NCBI RefSeq assembly: GCF_000369805.1
Contig: NZ_KB850224.1
Coordinates: 2,102,262-2,166,261 of the forward strand
Direction: 5' to 3'
Origin: Acinetobacter sp. NIPH 2100
Lineage (GTDB): Bacteria; Pseudomonadota; Gammaproteobacteria; Pseudomonadales; Moraxellaceae
DNA length: 64,000 bases
In this document: positions 18,538-29,072 of the stretch, one piece after another
Layout: every line of letters begins with the position of its first letter
Position numbering within the stretch: position 1 is the first letter of the stretch
The notes under the pieces: model-generated
Seen by the model: only the letters and a program-made list of their open reading frames with translations
Database searches by the model: none
What the model was told of the DNA's origin: nothing
Program-made: the position numbers and the translations under genes

Positions 18538-19707
18538 TTAATACCAGTTCATCAATGACACACCCAAGCCCGCATATGTTGCTCGGTGGTTATAATCAAT
18601 CAGACTTTCGCCATAACCATCAAATAATTGCAGGTGACCACGCAATTTGCCTTTGATTGGAAAAGCCCAGTCGAACTGAACAGCACCGTGTGAACGGTCT
18701 CCGCCTTTCAATGAATGTCGTAACATCAAGGAAAAGTCGTTATCACCCTTGCGGTAAAATGCAGTTAAATCGCCACGACCGATATAATCTTTAATGTCTG
18801 GATTATTATCATCTTTCGCTTCTTCCTCGACACGATACCAAGGACGAACCATCAAGGCGAAATTATCTTTTTCAAACCCAAGATTGAAAATGACACGGTT
18901 CCAGCTACGTGATAATGGATCAGAACGACCATTGGATTGGTGATTCAAAGTCACACCAAGCAAACGTGCATTGAGACCCAAAACTTCATAGTTAGTTCTA
19001 AACATCAAACTTGCTTCAGGCTCATAATTGGTCTCGCGAAATGGTCGAGACTCTTCCGAGTTATACACTTGCCAACGAGATGATTGAGTATAACCAACCC
19101 AAAGGTCACCATTATCACCAAAAATATTTTCCCAAGCCTTGGTCTTAAACGACAACTGGAACTTGGCTTCACTCGACTTTAAGTCTTGTTTATCTTTGAC
19201 TGTATTTTCAGGATTTGGACTACTTGGAAATTCGTTTTTGTCACTGGTCCAAAACATCGGCAATAAGTAAACAGGCTGATAGGCACGGATATTCCACACC
19301 CCCAATTTACTTTCCTCAGACAACTCCCAACGACGATCCAACAAAGAAACATTCGGATCAAACTTCGGTGCAGCACCCAACAGATGCAAGTCACTGACTT
19401 TTTGAACCACTTTGTCTTTTAAAGATTCAGGCTTGGCTTTTTCATTAGACTCAACCACGGGCATCGCTGCAGCAACCACAGGCGCGGCATCTGTCTGAGC
19501 TTGTGTTGGAATAATGGTAGGTGCTTTATACAGGCTATCATAACAAGCCAAACGTTCCGCATTTGCAGCCAGAGCCACACATGCTTCAACACTCGCAGGG
19601 CTAGTCGGTGCAGTTGATTGTGCATTCGCCAACGACGTCGTTAAAGAGCCAAGTATCGCCATGATACTGAGCTCCAAATGACTACGTTCAAAAGATTTGA
19701 ACCCCAT
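18538..19707 (-). CDS. pldA: outer membrane phospholipase A
   Basis: OMPLA hydrolyses phospholipids that reach the outer leaflet of the outer membrane. An N-terminal signal peptide (to about ANA at residue 29) is followed by a Pro/Ala-rich linker and a 12-strand barrel domain. The catalytic triad is in register with the family: His256 and Ser258 in NHQSNGRS, and Asn270 in SRSWNR. The C-terminus ends in an aromatic residue (NWY). GGAGA precedes the ATG. An extra Cys-containing stretch at 41-60 (VEACVALAANAERLACYDSLY) precedes the barrel. Confidence 0.93.
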   Translation of the reverse strand: MGFKSFERSHLELSIMAILGSLTTSLANAQSTAPTSPASVEACVALAANAERLACYDSLYKAPTIIPTQAQTDAAPVVAAAMPVVESNEKAKPESLKDKVVQKVSDLHLLGAAPKFDPNVSLLDRRWELSEESKLGVWNIRAYQPVYLLPMFWTSDKNEFPSSPNPENTVKDKQDLKSSEAKFQLSFKTKAWENIFGDNGDLWVGYTQSSRWQVYNSEESRPFRETNYEPEASLMFRTNYEVLGLNARLLGVTLNHQSNGRSDPLSRSWNRVIFNLGFEKDNFALMVRPWYRVEEEAKDDNNPDIKDYIGRGDLTAFYRKGDNDFSLMLRHSLKGGDRSHGAVQFDWAFPIKGKLRGHLQLFDGYGESLIDYNHRATYAGLGVSLMNWY

Positions 19708-19728
19708 AGATTTCTCCGATTTTTTATT

Positions 19729-22668
19729 TTAATTGACTTGCTGAATATTAAATCCAAGTTTCTGCAATTCTTCGCGTTTCGCAAATGGCGCAACAACAGC
19801 TTTCACTGGTTTTTGAGCCAATAAGTATTGCTGTGCAACACGCTGTAAATCATCCAAATTCACGTTTAACAGACGTTCTCGCAAGATTTTTCGGAATTTT
19901 GGCGTACGTGCATGCAATAATGCATAACATGCAGTAATTGCTTCCCCTGCAGGTGAACCCGGTTTATCCATACCCGCCACAAGCCCCAGAATCGCTTCTT
20001 CAAGCTGATGTGGTTGTTGTTCGGTATTGAGTAACCATTGCACACTGGCTTCAAAATCATTAAACGTTTCAGCTAAGCGTGGATCACGATAGCTATAGAA
20101 ACGGAACGAACACGCATTGCCATCATAGCTTGCTCCACCACCATATGCGCCACCTTTTTCACGAATGGCACTATGCAAGAAACCATTCCGTAAATAAGCC
20201 GCCAACACCATTAAAGGCGCCGCATCAGGATGAGCAACATCAACAGCTTGATAAGCAGATGCACAGAATTGAACATTGGCTTGGATTAACCATGCTTCAT
20301 CTGCTGTGGTATTGATATGCTCAACTGAGGTTAAAGTCACAGGTGCTTGATCAACGGTCAGCTTATCCCAGACATTTTGAACCTCTTCAACCAAACGATC
20401 AGACTGGTGTTCTTCGCAGACCAATAGGAACTGTTTAGGCGCTTGCAGCAATTTGCGATGAATTGATTGCAACTCACTAATCAAGGCTTGATAAGCGCTA
20501 TCGTCTTGATCAATTTTCGCAACCAAGTCACTGAGCCAATTCAATGCGCCTAAACCTGTATTGTGATAATCACGGCGTGCAAGAGCACTCATTTGACGTG
20601 AAGCAGCTTGCATCGCATAACTATGACCTGAACCAGACAAACGTGACTGCCAACGCGTTTTACGCTGTTGTAATAACTCGATAATGCGGTCTTTCTCATC
20701 AAAACGAAGTTGCTCAAATGCCAATTTTAATAATTGAATTGCATCCAGTTTTTGCGTCAGTGATTTTGTGGTCAAAGTGAGCCATGCACTGATACGGTCT
20801 TTATCATCGACCTTACTGCGCAAAGATGCACCCATACCCAAGCCACCACTGACTGCTGTTTGGATTTGCTGGAACTCCAAGTAATCATACTCACCTGCAC
20901 CAACCTCACCCATTAAAATTGAGAGTAAATTGAAGTAAGGAGACTGTACGATTTCATCAGGGATCTGAATCAACACTTGTTGGTAGTAAATCCCATTGGT
21001 TCCAGCATGATATAGATTCAACGGTGTATCTAAACCATTACAGATGATTTCACGCAGTTGACCTTGCACAATTTGCAGTTCAGCAGGCACATCTTCCAAA
21101 CCAACTTTAGGCAATAGTTCAAGATCATCAGGTGTGTCTTGACGCTGCTTCAATGCCGCGGTTTTTTCCTGAATTTCAACTTTCTGCGCATCAGTCAGAT
21201 GAGCGGTAATCTCAGCCAAACGTGCTTGTTCAGCCTGTTGTTCTTTCACTGATTTGGTTGCATCAGGGACTAAGGTCATTTGTACACGATGCGGATTATC
21301 CAACAAGTGGGTTTGAATCAAGTTTGATAACCACATCGGGTCTTTCAACTCTTCTTTCACTTGTTCAATCGCAGAGTCCACATCCCAGACATGAACAGGA
21401 TCACTGTGATGAATCGCACTACCTAATCCATTGAGAATCAGACTTAAACCATATGGAGTACCATCACCATTGATCTCACGCTGATGTAATTCAATTTGAT
21501 GAAGAATGGCATCGACAAAATCAGTATCTACAGGCTTGGAAGCCACATCTTTTAGAATATCGAGAATGCCATTTTTAAATGTGTCTGCATGTTCAGCATT
21601 TGAACCTTGAACACCACAATAGAAGGTCATTTCAAAGTTGCTGTCATCAACGCCCATGAGTGGACCAGTTGATTGTGCGTAACCACAGGTTTCCAAATAA
21701 TGACGTAATGGTGAAGCCGAGTTCTCTAATAAGATCCCCTCGACCAAACGCATCCCTAAACGTAATTTAGTATCGCTAGTTTCAGGCAATAACCATGACA
21801 TTACATGGTAAGTCTTGTCTTTTAGATCTTCACTATCGACGGCATAACTTTCAGTCACCTCTACAGGTGCCGTTAAACGCTTCTCTGGTTTTGAATATAA
21901 CGTGGTCCCTTGAGAGAACTTATGTAAAGCGAGTTTTTCGAACTGTTCTTGCAAGTCATATGCACTTTGATTACCAAAGGTCATAAATACAGCATTACTT
22001 GGATGATAGTGTGTTTTATAGAAATCAACCAACTGCTCATAACTTAAGTCTGGAATATCCTTCGGATCGCCACCAGAATTGTAGTGGTAAGTCGTTTCTG
22101 GGAATAAATGATGTGCAAGTTGATGATAAAGCTGATCTGAAGGAGAACTCATAGCCCCTTTCATCTCATTAAACACCACACCTTTATAAACGGCTTGATC
22201 ATTTTCCAACTCAATCCGAATCCCTTCCTGCGCAAAGTCTAAAGGATTCAAATTGGCCGCGAAGGCAGCATCTAAATACACAGATAATAAGTTTTGAAAG
22301 TCTTTTTTGTTCTGTGTTGCAAAAGGATAAGCCGTCCAATCCGCTGCTGTGAATGCATTCATAAATGTATTCAATGAGCGGCGGATCATCAAGAAGAAAG
22401 GGTCACGTACAGGGAACTTTTCAGAACCACAAAGTGCCGTATGCTCTAAAATATGTGCAGCGCCTTTGGAATCCATCGGCTGAGTTCTAAATGCCACCAA
22501 GAACACATTTTCATCGTGTGTTGTAGCCAAATGGTAGTGAACTGCACCAGTCACTTTGTGCTTATATTCTGAAACTTGAATATCGAGTGCTTCTACATGG
22601 TGTTGACGTAATAGCTGAAACGCGGGATGTGTCGTTTGAGTAATGCTTTCAGTAACATCGACAGTCAT
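19729..22668 (-). CDS. M16 family metallopeptidase, PreP/presequence-protease-like
   Basis: This 979-residue zinc protease has the inverted HxxEH motif at His72-Glu75-His76 (AHILEHTALCGS) and four M16 domains, with a long coiled hairpin (about 470-520) in the middle, as in PreP and Cym1. Members degrade short peptides inside a closed chamber. It has no signal peptide, so it is predicted cytoplasmic. TGGAGA precedes the ATG. Downstream is pldA, 21 bp away. Confidence 0.92.
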   Translation of the reverse strand: MTVDVTESITQTTHPAFQLLRQHHVEALDIQVSEYKHKVTGAVHYHLATTHDENVFLVAFRTQPMDSKGAAHILEHTALCGSEKFPVRDPFFLMIRRSLNTFMNAFTAADWTAYPFATQNKKDFQNLLSVYLDAAFAANLNPLDFAQEGIRIELENDQAVYKGVVFNEMKGAMSSPSDQLYHQLAHHLFPETTYHYNSGGDPKDIPDLSYEQLVDFYKTHYHPSNAVFMTFGNQSAYDLQEQFEKLALHKFSQGTTLYSKPEKRLTAPVEVTESYAVDSEDLKDKTYHVMSWLLPETSDTKLRLGMRLVEGILLENSASPLRHYLETCGYAQSTGPLMGVDDSNFEMTFYCGVQGSNAEHADTFKNGILDILKDVASKPVDTDFVDAILHQIELHQREINGDGTPYGLSLILNGLGSAIHHSDPVHVWDVDSAIEQVKEELKDPMWLSNLIQTHLLDNPHRVQMTLVPDATKSVKEQQAEQARLAEITAHLTDAQKVEIQEKTAALKQRQDTPDDLELLPKVGLEDVPAELQIVQGQLREIICNGLDTPLNLYHAGTNGIYYQQVLIQIPDEIVQSPYFNLLSILMGEVGAGEYDYLEFQQIQTAVSGGLGMGASLRSKVDDKDRISAWLTLTTKSLTQKLDAIQLLKLAFEQLRFDEKDRIIELLQQRKTRWQSRLSGSGHSYAMQAASRQMSALARRDYHNTGLGALNWLSDLVAKIDQDDSAYQALISELQSIHRKLLQAPKQFLLVCEEHQSDRLVEEVQNVWDKLTVDQAPVTLTSVEHINTTADEAWLIQANVQFCASAYQAVDVAHPDAAPLMVLAAYLRNGFLHSAIREKGGAYGGGASYDGNACSFRFYSYRDPRLAETFNDFEASVQWLLNTEQQPHQLEEAILGLVAGMDKPGSPAGEAITACYALLHARTPKFRKILRERLLNVNLDDLQRVAQQYLLAQKPVKAVVAPFAKREELQKLGFNIQQVN

Positions 22669-22796
22669 GTGATCTCCAATTTATCTATTTAAATCATTAC
22701 AATTGATTATAGAGAGTCTACCGAAGAATACGTATGGATATCCATGTAAATTACTATGTTTTTGTAGAAAAATGCAGCGGCTAATCAAAACACACT

Positions 22797-23231
22797 TTAT
22801 TCAAAAATTTTTTGAAAATTACTATGGAGCGAAACCAGTGGCTCATATCCCATACTTTGATAGAAGTAAGCTGCGTTTTCTGTATCAGTGAGTAAATGTA
22901 ATCTTTCAAAATGAGCTTGTGCATATCGTTCCACATGCAGCAATAAATACGTTCCTATTCTTTTCCGACGATAATCAGGATGGATATAGAAACGGCGCAA
23001 GCGACCAACTTTATTTAAATGATCAAAAGGATCTTGATTCAGCCCACCGACTGCAATCAATTGATTTTGTGAATAAACAACAAATAAAGCTTCACCAAAT
23101 CGATCGAAACAATTCTTACCAGTTTGAAAATCCTGCTTTAATCGGTTTAAAAATTGAAAGCCTTCGCGTTCTGAACATTCGATTAACCCATCCAATGCTG
23201 GCGGTAAGTAATCAATTCGTTCTGTTCTCAT
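22797..23231 (-). CDS. GNAT family N-acetyltransferase
   Basis: The 144-residue protein has the GNAT fold order. The acetyl-CoA pyrophosphate loop is RRKRIGTYLL (about residues 91-100), after the strand VGRLRRFYIHP, and the C-terminal strand is NAAYFYQSMGYEP. The acceptor substrate cannot be predicted. It stands alone between the M16 protease and a kinase gene. Confidence 0.88.
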   Translation of the reverse strand: MRTERIDYLPPALDGLIECSEREGFQFLNRLKQDFQTGKNCFDRFGEALFVVYSQNQLIAVGGLNQDPFDHLNKVGRLRRFYIHPDYRRKRIGTYLLLHVERYAQAHFERLHLLTDTENAAYFYQSMGYEPLVSLHSNFQKIFE

Positions 23232-23520
23232 TCAACATCCCCATAAACCATACAAGTTTAAAAAAAGCGTCATTTCAGCTGCGTGCTACTCTTATATTTG
23301 AATCTATTCTCACGATCCACGTAACCACAATACATTCCGATTACTTTTAATTGAGAATTATTATCGATACAAGCACATCTTCTCCAATTCTGATTATTGT
23401 CCTTTTTTGTTGTATATCTTTGGTTTTTAGAATAAATAAGATGAATTTCTTTCAACAAACTACTGTAATCTTGAGCATTAGTGTAAACTTTGCTTTTTGA
23501 TTTTTACTGTGATGACAAAC

Positions 23521-24534
23521 ATGGCAACTGTTGATCTTTTTGCAATTGGTAATGCACTCATTGACCAAGAATTTAAAGTCTCAAATGAGTTTTTGACACA
23601 ACAAGCGTTGCAAAAAGGCACAATGCAGTTAGCCGATGGTGAAACTCAGGCAAATTTATATCAACAATTACAAGCGACGCAAAGCTACAAAGGCCAAGCC
23701 AGTGGTGGTTCAGCAGCAAATACCACAGTCGCTTTCAGTGCACTAGGTGGTACTGCATTTTATGGTTGCCGTGTCGGTAATGATGAACTCGGTCATATCT
23801 ATCTCGATGGCTTAAATGAAGCAGGCATTAAAACCGCGACACAATCAATTAGTGAAGGCGTAACAGGTACATGTATGGTTCTGATCAGCCCTGATTCAGA
23901 GCGCACCATGCAAACCTACCTTGGGATTACTGCTGAATTGTCTGATGAACAAATCGACCTTGAGCCGCTTAAAACTGCAAAATGGCTGTATATCGAAGGT
24001 TACTTGTCTACCAGTGATACTGCTCGTGTTGCAGTCAAACAAGCGCGTGAATTGGCTAAAGCGCATGGTGTTAAAATTGCTTTATCGCTTTCAGACCCAG
24101 CGATGGTGCAATACGCACGTCAAGGTCTAGAAGAACTGTTAGATGATGGCGTTGACTTATTGTTCTGTAACGAGCAAGAAGCACTCATGTTTACCGAAAC
24201 AGAAAACCTTGATGCTGCAATTGAAATTTTAAAATTAAAAAATCAACATGTGGTGATTACTCAAGGTGCCAAAGGTGCTGTCATTGTAGATCAAGCACAT
24301 CACTTCCATGTCAATGGTCGTGCGGTTGAAGCGGTGGATACCAATGGTGCTGGCGATGCATTCTCTGGTGCATTTTTATATGCAATCAATGCAGGTTTAA
24401 GCTTGGAAGCAGCAGCACAACTTGCTATTTTGATCTCAAGTGAAGTGGTTGCTCAATATGGACCACGTTTAAGCGTAGAAAATTACGCTAAACTCTTTGA
24501 ACAATTCCAAAAAGCTCAACAGGAATGTGCATAA
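23521..24534 (+). CDS. PfkB-family kinase, annotated adenosine-kinase-like
   Basis: This is a ribokinase/PfkB-fold kinase of 337 residues. Conserved parts are the N-terminal AIGNALIDQEF, the GG motif QASGGSAANTTVAFSALGG, and the C-terminal signature DTNGAGDAFSGAFL with the catalytic Asp. Acinetobacter relatives are usually called adenosine kinase; the substrate is not proven by sequence. I start at MATVDLF; the ATG at 23512 and TTG at 23497 are alternatives, none with a strong ribosome site. The Rieske gene begins 1 bp after its stop. Confidence 0.88.
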   Translation: MATVDLFAIGNALIDQEFKVSNEFLTQQALQKGTMQLADGETQANLYQQLQATQSYKGQASGGSAANTTVAFSALGGTAFYGCRVGNDELGHIYLDGLNEAGIKTATQSISEGVTGTCMVLISPDSERTMQTYLGITAELSDEQIDLEPLKTAKWLYIEGYLSTSDTARVAVKQARELAKAHGVKIALSLSDPAMVQYARQGLEELLDDGVDLLFCNEQEALMFTETENLDAAIEILKLKNQHVVITQGAKGAVIVDQAHHFHVNGRAVEAVDTNGAGDAFSGAFLYAINAGLSLEAAAQLAILISSEVVAQYGPRLSVENYAKLFEQFQKAQQECA

Positions 24535-24535
24535 C

Positions 24536-24856
24536 ATGGAAAAGATTTGCATGACCGAAGAAGTCCCAGAACGGGAATCTCGTGCCTATGACACCATGAA
24601 AGGAACCACGATTTTTATTACTCAAAAAGATGGTAGTTTTTATGCCTATCAGAATGTTTGCCCACATTTGCAAACTGAACTTGAGTATTTAGAAAATCAA
24701 TTCTTGGACCAAGATAAAGAATATATTCAGTGTTCTACGCATGGTGCTTTATTTTCTGTCGAAACAGGTGAATGTATTTCTGGACCATGTTTGGGTGACT
24801 TCCTTGAAAAAGTAAATTTGGAAGTCCACTCAGATGGTGGTATCTATATTGACTAA
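24536..24856 (+). CDS. Rieske [2Fe-2S] domain protein
   Basis: The 106-residue single-domain protein has the two cluster motifs C-P-H (NVCPHLQT) and C-x2-H (IQCSTHGALF), spaced 27 residues apart. It resembles small ferredoxin subunits of dioxygenases or stand-alone Rieske proteins. No oxygenase is nearby. AGGA precedes the ATG at 24536. It is between the PfkB kinase (1 bp) and a YqiJ-like gene (10 bp), so the three are probably cotranscribed. Confidence 0.9.
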   Translation: MEKICMTEEVPERESRAYDTMKGTTIFITQKDGSFYAYQNVCPHLQTELEYLENQFLDQDKEYIQCSTHGALFSVETGECISGPCLGDFLEKVNLEVHSDGGIYID

Positions 24857-24866
24857 GCTTTAAATC

Positions 24867-25490
24867 ATGAATTCTGCGATGACTGAGTTTTTTCTAAACT
24901 ACTACCTTATGCCATTTCATATGAGCGTAGTCGCTTTAATTGTGCTCAGCATTGCGGAAACCATTGGCATCGTAATTGGTTTACGGCCAAGCCATTTAGT
25001 TCAAAAGCTCACTCCAGATTGGTTACTGAACTCTCCACTACTCGATGTAAAATTTTCTAAGTATTTGATCTTTGTTTTCTTACTGATCAATTTTAGTTTT
25101 GCAGGCTATTTTTTGGAACTATCGTTCTTTGCTTTGCAGCATTACTTTATCTCGCCTTACTATTTATTTGTTCCAGCACTGATCATCGATATCTTCTTTA
25201 CCGTGTTTATGATTCACTGCCTAGATCAAGTGATTAAACCGAAGGTTACACATACCCATACCAATTTGGTTGGACGCTTAGCCACAATCTCAACTGGGAA
25301 TGCCCGCCCAGGTTTTTCTGCTCAGGCACGTGTTCGTGATGAGTTTGGTCAACTCTATTATGTGCAAGTTGAACCAGAATATGGCGAACTCGAATTACAA
25401 TCACAAGTGTTATTAATTAGCCAAAAATCGAATTCACACTATCTCGCGAAAAAAATATCGCTCTCAAATAATTTATTTACTCCTGACTGA
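24867..25490 (+). CDS. YqiJ-like membrane protein with OB-fold C-terminal domain
   Basis: Three to four hydrophobic helices (about residues 18-40, 65-88, 97-122) precede a soluble beta-rich domain (135-195: VGRLATISTGNARPGFSAQARVRD...). This is the layout of YqiJ/DUF1449 proteins, which are usually next to a flotillin-like YqiK gene. No flotillin is in this window, so the role is open. It ends the kinase-Rieske-membrane protein gene set. Confidence 0.7.
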   Translation: MNSAMTEFFLNYYLMPFHMSVVALIVLSIAETIGIVIGLRPSHLVQKLTPDWLLNSPLLDVKFSKYLIFVFLLINFSFAGYFLELSFFALQHYFISPYYLFVPALIIDIFFTVFMIHCLDQVIKPKVTHTHTNLVGRLATISTGNARPGFSAQARVRDEFGQLYYVQVEPEYGELELQSQVLLISQKSNSHYLAKKISLSNNLFTPD

Positions 25491-26041
25491 TTCCTGCTTT
25501 AAAAAGCGCTTTCAAAGAAAAAAGAGTTGTTTTTACATTTTATTACAAATATATGCTGCAATTTTTTTCAGTTTAGCTCTTCCCTTCTTATTGTTTTCAT
25601 GATCGTGCTATTGCCCAAAACTCAACAGTGATGCCCATCACAATTTTTAGAATAATCTCTAGTCATACACTAGGTTTTGTGGTTATTTCACTATAAAAAC
25701 TCTGTAATTTTGTAATCAAATAGTTAAGCCACTGTATATATTATAAATTTTATATTCATACTATTTTAGTTGGTTTAATATTTATTTAATTCATTTTAAA
25801 CTATAGCTTTTTAATCAGATTTAAAATGATAAATACAACTGTTTTAATCAGATTTAAAAATAAATCCATATTATTTTAGTTGGTTAAAATAATTATTTTA
25901 AATAATTTAATAAAATCAATACAAATAACTGATTTACATAAACAATTTTAAATTAATTTATTTAAAAACTTTAAAGGTTTATTTTTAATGAATTTTATTT
26001 AATAATGTTTTACATCTTCTTTAAATATGAGGCTAGGTTCT
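25491..26041. other. 550-bp AT-rich leader of the cytochrome bd operon
   Basis: No gene was seen. The region is extremely AT-rich and carries two interspersed repeat pairs (listed separately). The final 60 bases before cydP are plain AT sequence. The promoter of the cyd operon should lie here. I saw no convincing ANR/FNR-type TTGAT-N4-ATCAA site. Confidence 0.6.
25762..25890 (+). repeat. A-B-B-A interspersed repeats upstream of the cyd operon
   Basis: Unit A (TATTTTAGTTGGTT) occurs at 25762-25775 and 25872-25885, exactly 110 bp apart. Unit B (TTTTAATCAGATTTAAAA) occurs at 25809-25826 and 25842-25859, 33 bp apart. Unit B is nearly palindromic. The 33-bp spacing of B is about three helical turns, as expected for cooperative protein sites, but simple duplication is also possible. 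Confidence 0.65.
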
Positions 26042-26233
26042 ATGAGCATAAGTTCTCAAGACCCAAATCGGCGACTCATTCGAGAAATTACAATTATTCT
26101 TATTATTAAAGTTGTACTGCTCTTGGTGATTAAACATATCTGGTTTGATGCCCCAACGATTCCAAAAGATTTTAACAATGAAGTTGCCGAGCGTATTGCT
26201 GGCGACATGTCCAAAACTCAGGAGACACGTTGA
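26042..26233 (+). CDS. cydP: cytochrome oxidase small subunit CydP
   Basis: The 63-residue protein has one membrane helix ([19 protein letters not shown]) and a short hydrophilic tail. Its sequence and its place directly before cydA fit the CydP family of putative cytochrome bd accessory subunits. I start at 26042 (MSISSQDPN), with TAGG upstream, rather than 26027. Its stop TGA overlaps the cydA ATG region. Confidence 0.8.
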   Translation: MSISSQDPNRRLIREITIILIIKVVLLLVIKHIWFDAPTIPKDFNNEVAERIAGDMSKTQETR

Positions 26234-27810
26234 TGATTTCTGAAAGCGTGGTCGATCTTTCGCGGTTCCAATTTGCAATGACCGCAATGTATCACTTTCT
26301 TTTCGTCCCTTTAACTTTAGGTCTAGCTTTCATTCTTGCCATTATGGAAACCACGTATGTGATTTCAGGTAAAGAAATTTATAAAGATATGACCAAATTC
26401 TGGGGAAAACTCTTCGGGATTAACTTCGCTTTAGGTGTAACCACTGGTTTAACCATGGAATTCCAGTTTGGTACCAACTGGGCCTATTATTCTCACTATG
26501 TAGGTGACATCTTCGGAGCACCACTTGCAATTGAAGGCTTAATGGCTTTCTTCCTTGAATCAACCTTTATTGGTTTATTCTTTTTCGGGTGGGATCGTTT
26601 ATCTAAAGTCCAACACTTAGGTGTGACTTGGTTAGTCGCGATTGGCTCGAATATGTCTGCCTTGTGGATTTTGATTGCCAATGGTTGGATGCAAAACCCT
26701 GTCGGTGCTGCATTTAACTACGAAACCATGCGTATGGAATTGGTAGATTTCGGTGCCTTGATCTTTAACCCTGTTGCTCAGGTTAAATTTGTACATACCG
26801 TTTCTGCAGGTTATGTCACAGGTGCGATCTTCGTCCTTGCCATTTCAAGCTACTATTTATTAAAGAAACGTGATTTACCATTTGCACGTCGCTCATTCGC
26901 CATCGCTGCAATTTTTGGTTTAGCGTCAACTTTATCTGTCATTCTACTCGGTGATGAATCAGGCTACGAGTTAGGTGATGTTCAGAAAACCAAACTTGCT
27001 GCGATTGAAGCTGAATGGCATACCGAACCTGCACCTGCTGCATTCACCTTGTTTGGTCTCCCAAATCAGCAGGAAATGCGTACCGATTATGCGATTAAGA
27101 TTCCTTATGTGATGGGGATTATTGCAACACGTTCTACAGACAAAGAAGTGACTGGTTTACGTGACTTGATGAAAGAACATGAAGTGCGAATCCGTAATGG
27201 TATGGTGGCCTATAGCGAGCTCGAAAAACTTCGTGCTGGTGATCGTTCGCCAGAACTGTTGGCTTCATTTGAGAAAAATCAAAAAGACTTAGGTTATGGT
27301 CTACTCTTGAAAAAATACTCTCCAAATGTAGTCGATGCCACTGAAGCACATATTCAAGCGGCAACTAAAGATACCATTCCAAACGTAGCTGCATTGTTCT
27401 TCTCTTTCCGTGCAATGGTGGCTTCTGGCTTCCTGATGCTATTGCTGTTCCTTTTCGCAACTTGGGCAGTCGCAAAACGTAATGCCGAAGGTAAACCGTG
27501 GTTACTTAAATTTGCTTTGTTTGCGCTCCCACTCCCATGGATTGCAGCTCAAACAGGTTGGTATGTAGCTGAAGGTGGTCGTCAACCATGGTCAATCGGT
27601 GAAATCTTACCGACACATCTTTCTGCATCAAGCGTCAGCGCTGGTGATGTGTGGGGCTCAATTATTGCATTGGCAGCGTTCTATACCGTGCTGCTCATTA
27701 TTGAAATGTACTTAATGATCAAATTTGCTCGTTTAGGTCCAAGTTCTTTGCATACGGGTAAATATCACTTTGAAAAACTAGAAGCAAAAACTGGGGAGGC
27801 TCAATCATGA
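26233..27810 (+). CDS. cydA: cytochrome bd ubiquinol oxidase subunit I
   Basis: CydA carries haems b558, b595 and d and oxidises quinol in the inner membrane. The N-terminal [21 protein letters not shown] includes the haem-ligand His near residue 19. The [12 protein letters not shown] motif is near residue 440. The long Q-loop (about residues 240-385) is of the E. coli type, and the length (525) agrees. The ATG at 26233 has AGGAGA 7 nt upstream and overlaps the cydP stop by one base. Confidence 0.97.
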   Translation: MISESVVDLSRFQFAMTAMYHFLFVPLTLGLAFILAIMETTYVISGKEIYKDMTKFWGKLFGINFALGVTTGLTMEFQFGTNWAYYSHYVGDIFGAPLAIEGLMAFFLESTFIGLFFFGWDRLSKVQHLGVTWLVAIGSNMSALWILIANGWMQNPVGAAFNYETMRMELVDFGALIFNPVAQVKFVHTVSAGYVTGAIFVLAISSYYLLKKRDLPFARRSFAIAAIFGLASTLSVILLGDESGYELGDVQKTKLAAIEAEWHTEPAPAAFTLFGLPNQQEMRTDYAIKIPYVMGIIATRSTDKEVTGLRDLMKEHEVRIRNGMVAYSELEKLRAGDRSPELLASFEKNQKDLGYGLLLKKYSPNVVDATEAHIQAATKDTIPNVAALFFSFRAMVASGFLMLLLFLFATWAVAKRNAEGKPWLLKFALFALPLPWIAAQTGWYVAEGGRQPWSIGEILPTHLSASSVSAGDVWGSIIALAAFYTVLLIIEMYLMIKFARLGPSSLHTGKYHFEKLEAKTGEAQS

Positions 27811-28952
27811 TCGAATATGAACTCCTAAAAATTATTTGGTGGGTATTGGTCGGTGTACTACTGATTGGCTTTGCCCTCACCGATGGTTTCGATATGGGCT
27901 CAATGGCACTGATGCCATTTGTGGGAAAAACTGACTCTGAGCGCCGTGCTGCAATCAACACCATTGCACCACATTGGGATGGTAACCAAGTCTGGTTCAT
28001 TACAGCAGGTGGTGCACTATTTGCTGCATGGCCAATGGTCTATGCGGTTGCGTTCTCCGGAATGTACTGGGCCTTACTCCTTGTTCTATTTGCCCTGTTC
28101 CTGCGGCCCGTCGGATTCGACTATCGCTCTAAATTAGAAAATACCCAATGGCGTACGTCTTGGGACTGGGGCCTATGCATCGGTGGTGCTGTACCTGCAC
28201 TGGTGTTTGGTGTAGCATTCGGCAACTTGTTCCTAGGCGTACCGTTTAGCTTGGATGACACTTTGCGCTCACAATATACGGGTAGTTTCTTTGCACTCTT
28301 AAATCCATTTGCATTAATTTGCGGTATTGTCAGCCTATCAATGTTATGTGCACACGGCGGTGCTTGGTTGATGCTACGTACAGATGGTAATTTGCATAAC
28401 CGTTCAGCCAAAGCAACACAAATCATGGCTATTGTATTTCTTGTCTGCTTCTTGGCAGCAGGTGCATGGTTAGTCTTTGGCAATATCTCTGGTTATAGTT
28501 ATGCCACTGCCGTAAATACCAATGCTGCATTGAATCCACTGGCAAAAGATGTGGTAACCAATGCCAATCATGGCTGGTTAAATAACTATGCAACCTATCC
28601 AATCACCATGGCTGCGCCTATTGTTGCGATCCTCGGTGCATTATTGGTGATTGTCAGTGCCGCAAAACATAAATCTGCAGCAAGCTTCACAGGTACAAGT
28701 TTAATGATTGTCGGTGCAATCTTGACTGCCGGTTTTGCCTTGTTCCCATTCTTGTTACCTTCAAGCATTGATCCAACGTCAAGCTTGACCATGTGGGATG
28801 CTGTTTCTAGTCATAAAACCCTAGGTGTAATGACCGTTGCTGCATGTATCTTTGTTCCGCTCATTTTGATCTATACCTCTTGGTCGTATTACAAAATGTG
28901 GGGTGTCATCACCAACAAACATATCGAAGAAAATTCACATAGTTTGTATTAA
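27807..28952 (+). CDS. cydB: cytochrome bd ubiquinol oxidase subunit II
   Basis: This membrane partner of CydA starts [31 protein letters not shown], and the GFDMG motif is diagnostic. At 381 residues with about eight helices it has the usual size. Its ATG overlaps the cydA stop (ATGA), which indicates translational coupling. Confidence 0.97.
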   Translation: MIEYELLKIIWWVLVGVLLIGFALTDGFDMGSMALMPFVGKTDSERRAAINTIAPHWDGNQVWFITAGGALFAAWPMVYAVAFSGMYWALLLVLFALFLRPVGFDYRSKLENTQWRTSWDWGLCIGGAVPALVFGVAFGNLFLGVPFSLDDTLRSQYTGSFFALLNPFALICGIVSLSMLCAHGGAWLMLRTDGNLHNRSAKATQIMAIVFLVCFLAAGAWLVFGNISGYSYATAVNTNAALNPLAKDVVTNANHGWLNNYATYPITMAAPIVAILGALLVIVSAAKHKSAASFTGTSLMIVGAILTAGFALFPFLLPSSIDPTSSLTMWDAVSSHKTLGVMTVAACIFVPLILIYTSWSYYKMWGVITNKHIEENSHSLY

Positions 28953-28966
28953 TGAGGAGATATGAC

Positions 28967-29068
28967 ATGTGGTATTTTGCATGGATTCTAGGTGTTTTGA
29001 TGGCATGTTTCGCAGGTGTACTGAGTGCACTTTATATCGAACATCATCAAGATTTAGATGAGGAATAA
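28967..29068 (+). CDS. cydX: cytochrome bd small subunit CydX
   Basis: This 33-residue ORF starts MWYFAWILGVLMACFAGV and has one membrane helix and an acidic tail (HHQDLDEE). The YFAWILG start is characteristic of CydX, which stabilises the bd oxidase haems. GAGGAGA lies upstream of the ATG. It sits 14 bp after cydB and just before the ybgE-like gene, as in E. coli. Confidence 0.93.
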   Translation: MWYFAWILGVLMACFAGVLSALYIEHHQDLDEE

Positions 29069-29072
29069 CAAA

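Noticed and set aside
23270-23458. 62-codon minus-strand ORF between the GNAT and kinase genes
   Set aside because: It has no ribosome site and a random-looking composition.
28121-28483. 120-codon minus-strand ORF inside cydB
   Set aside because: It is an antisense shadow of a conserved membrane protein gene, with no ribosome site.
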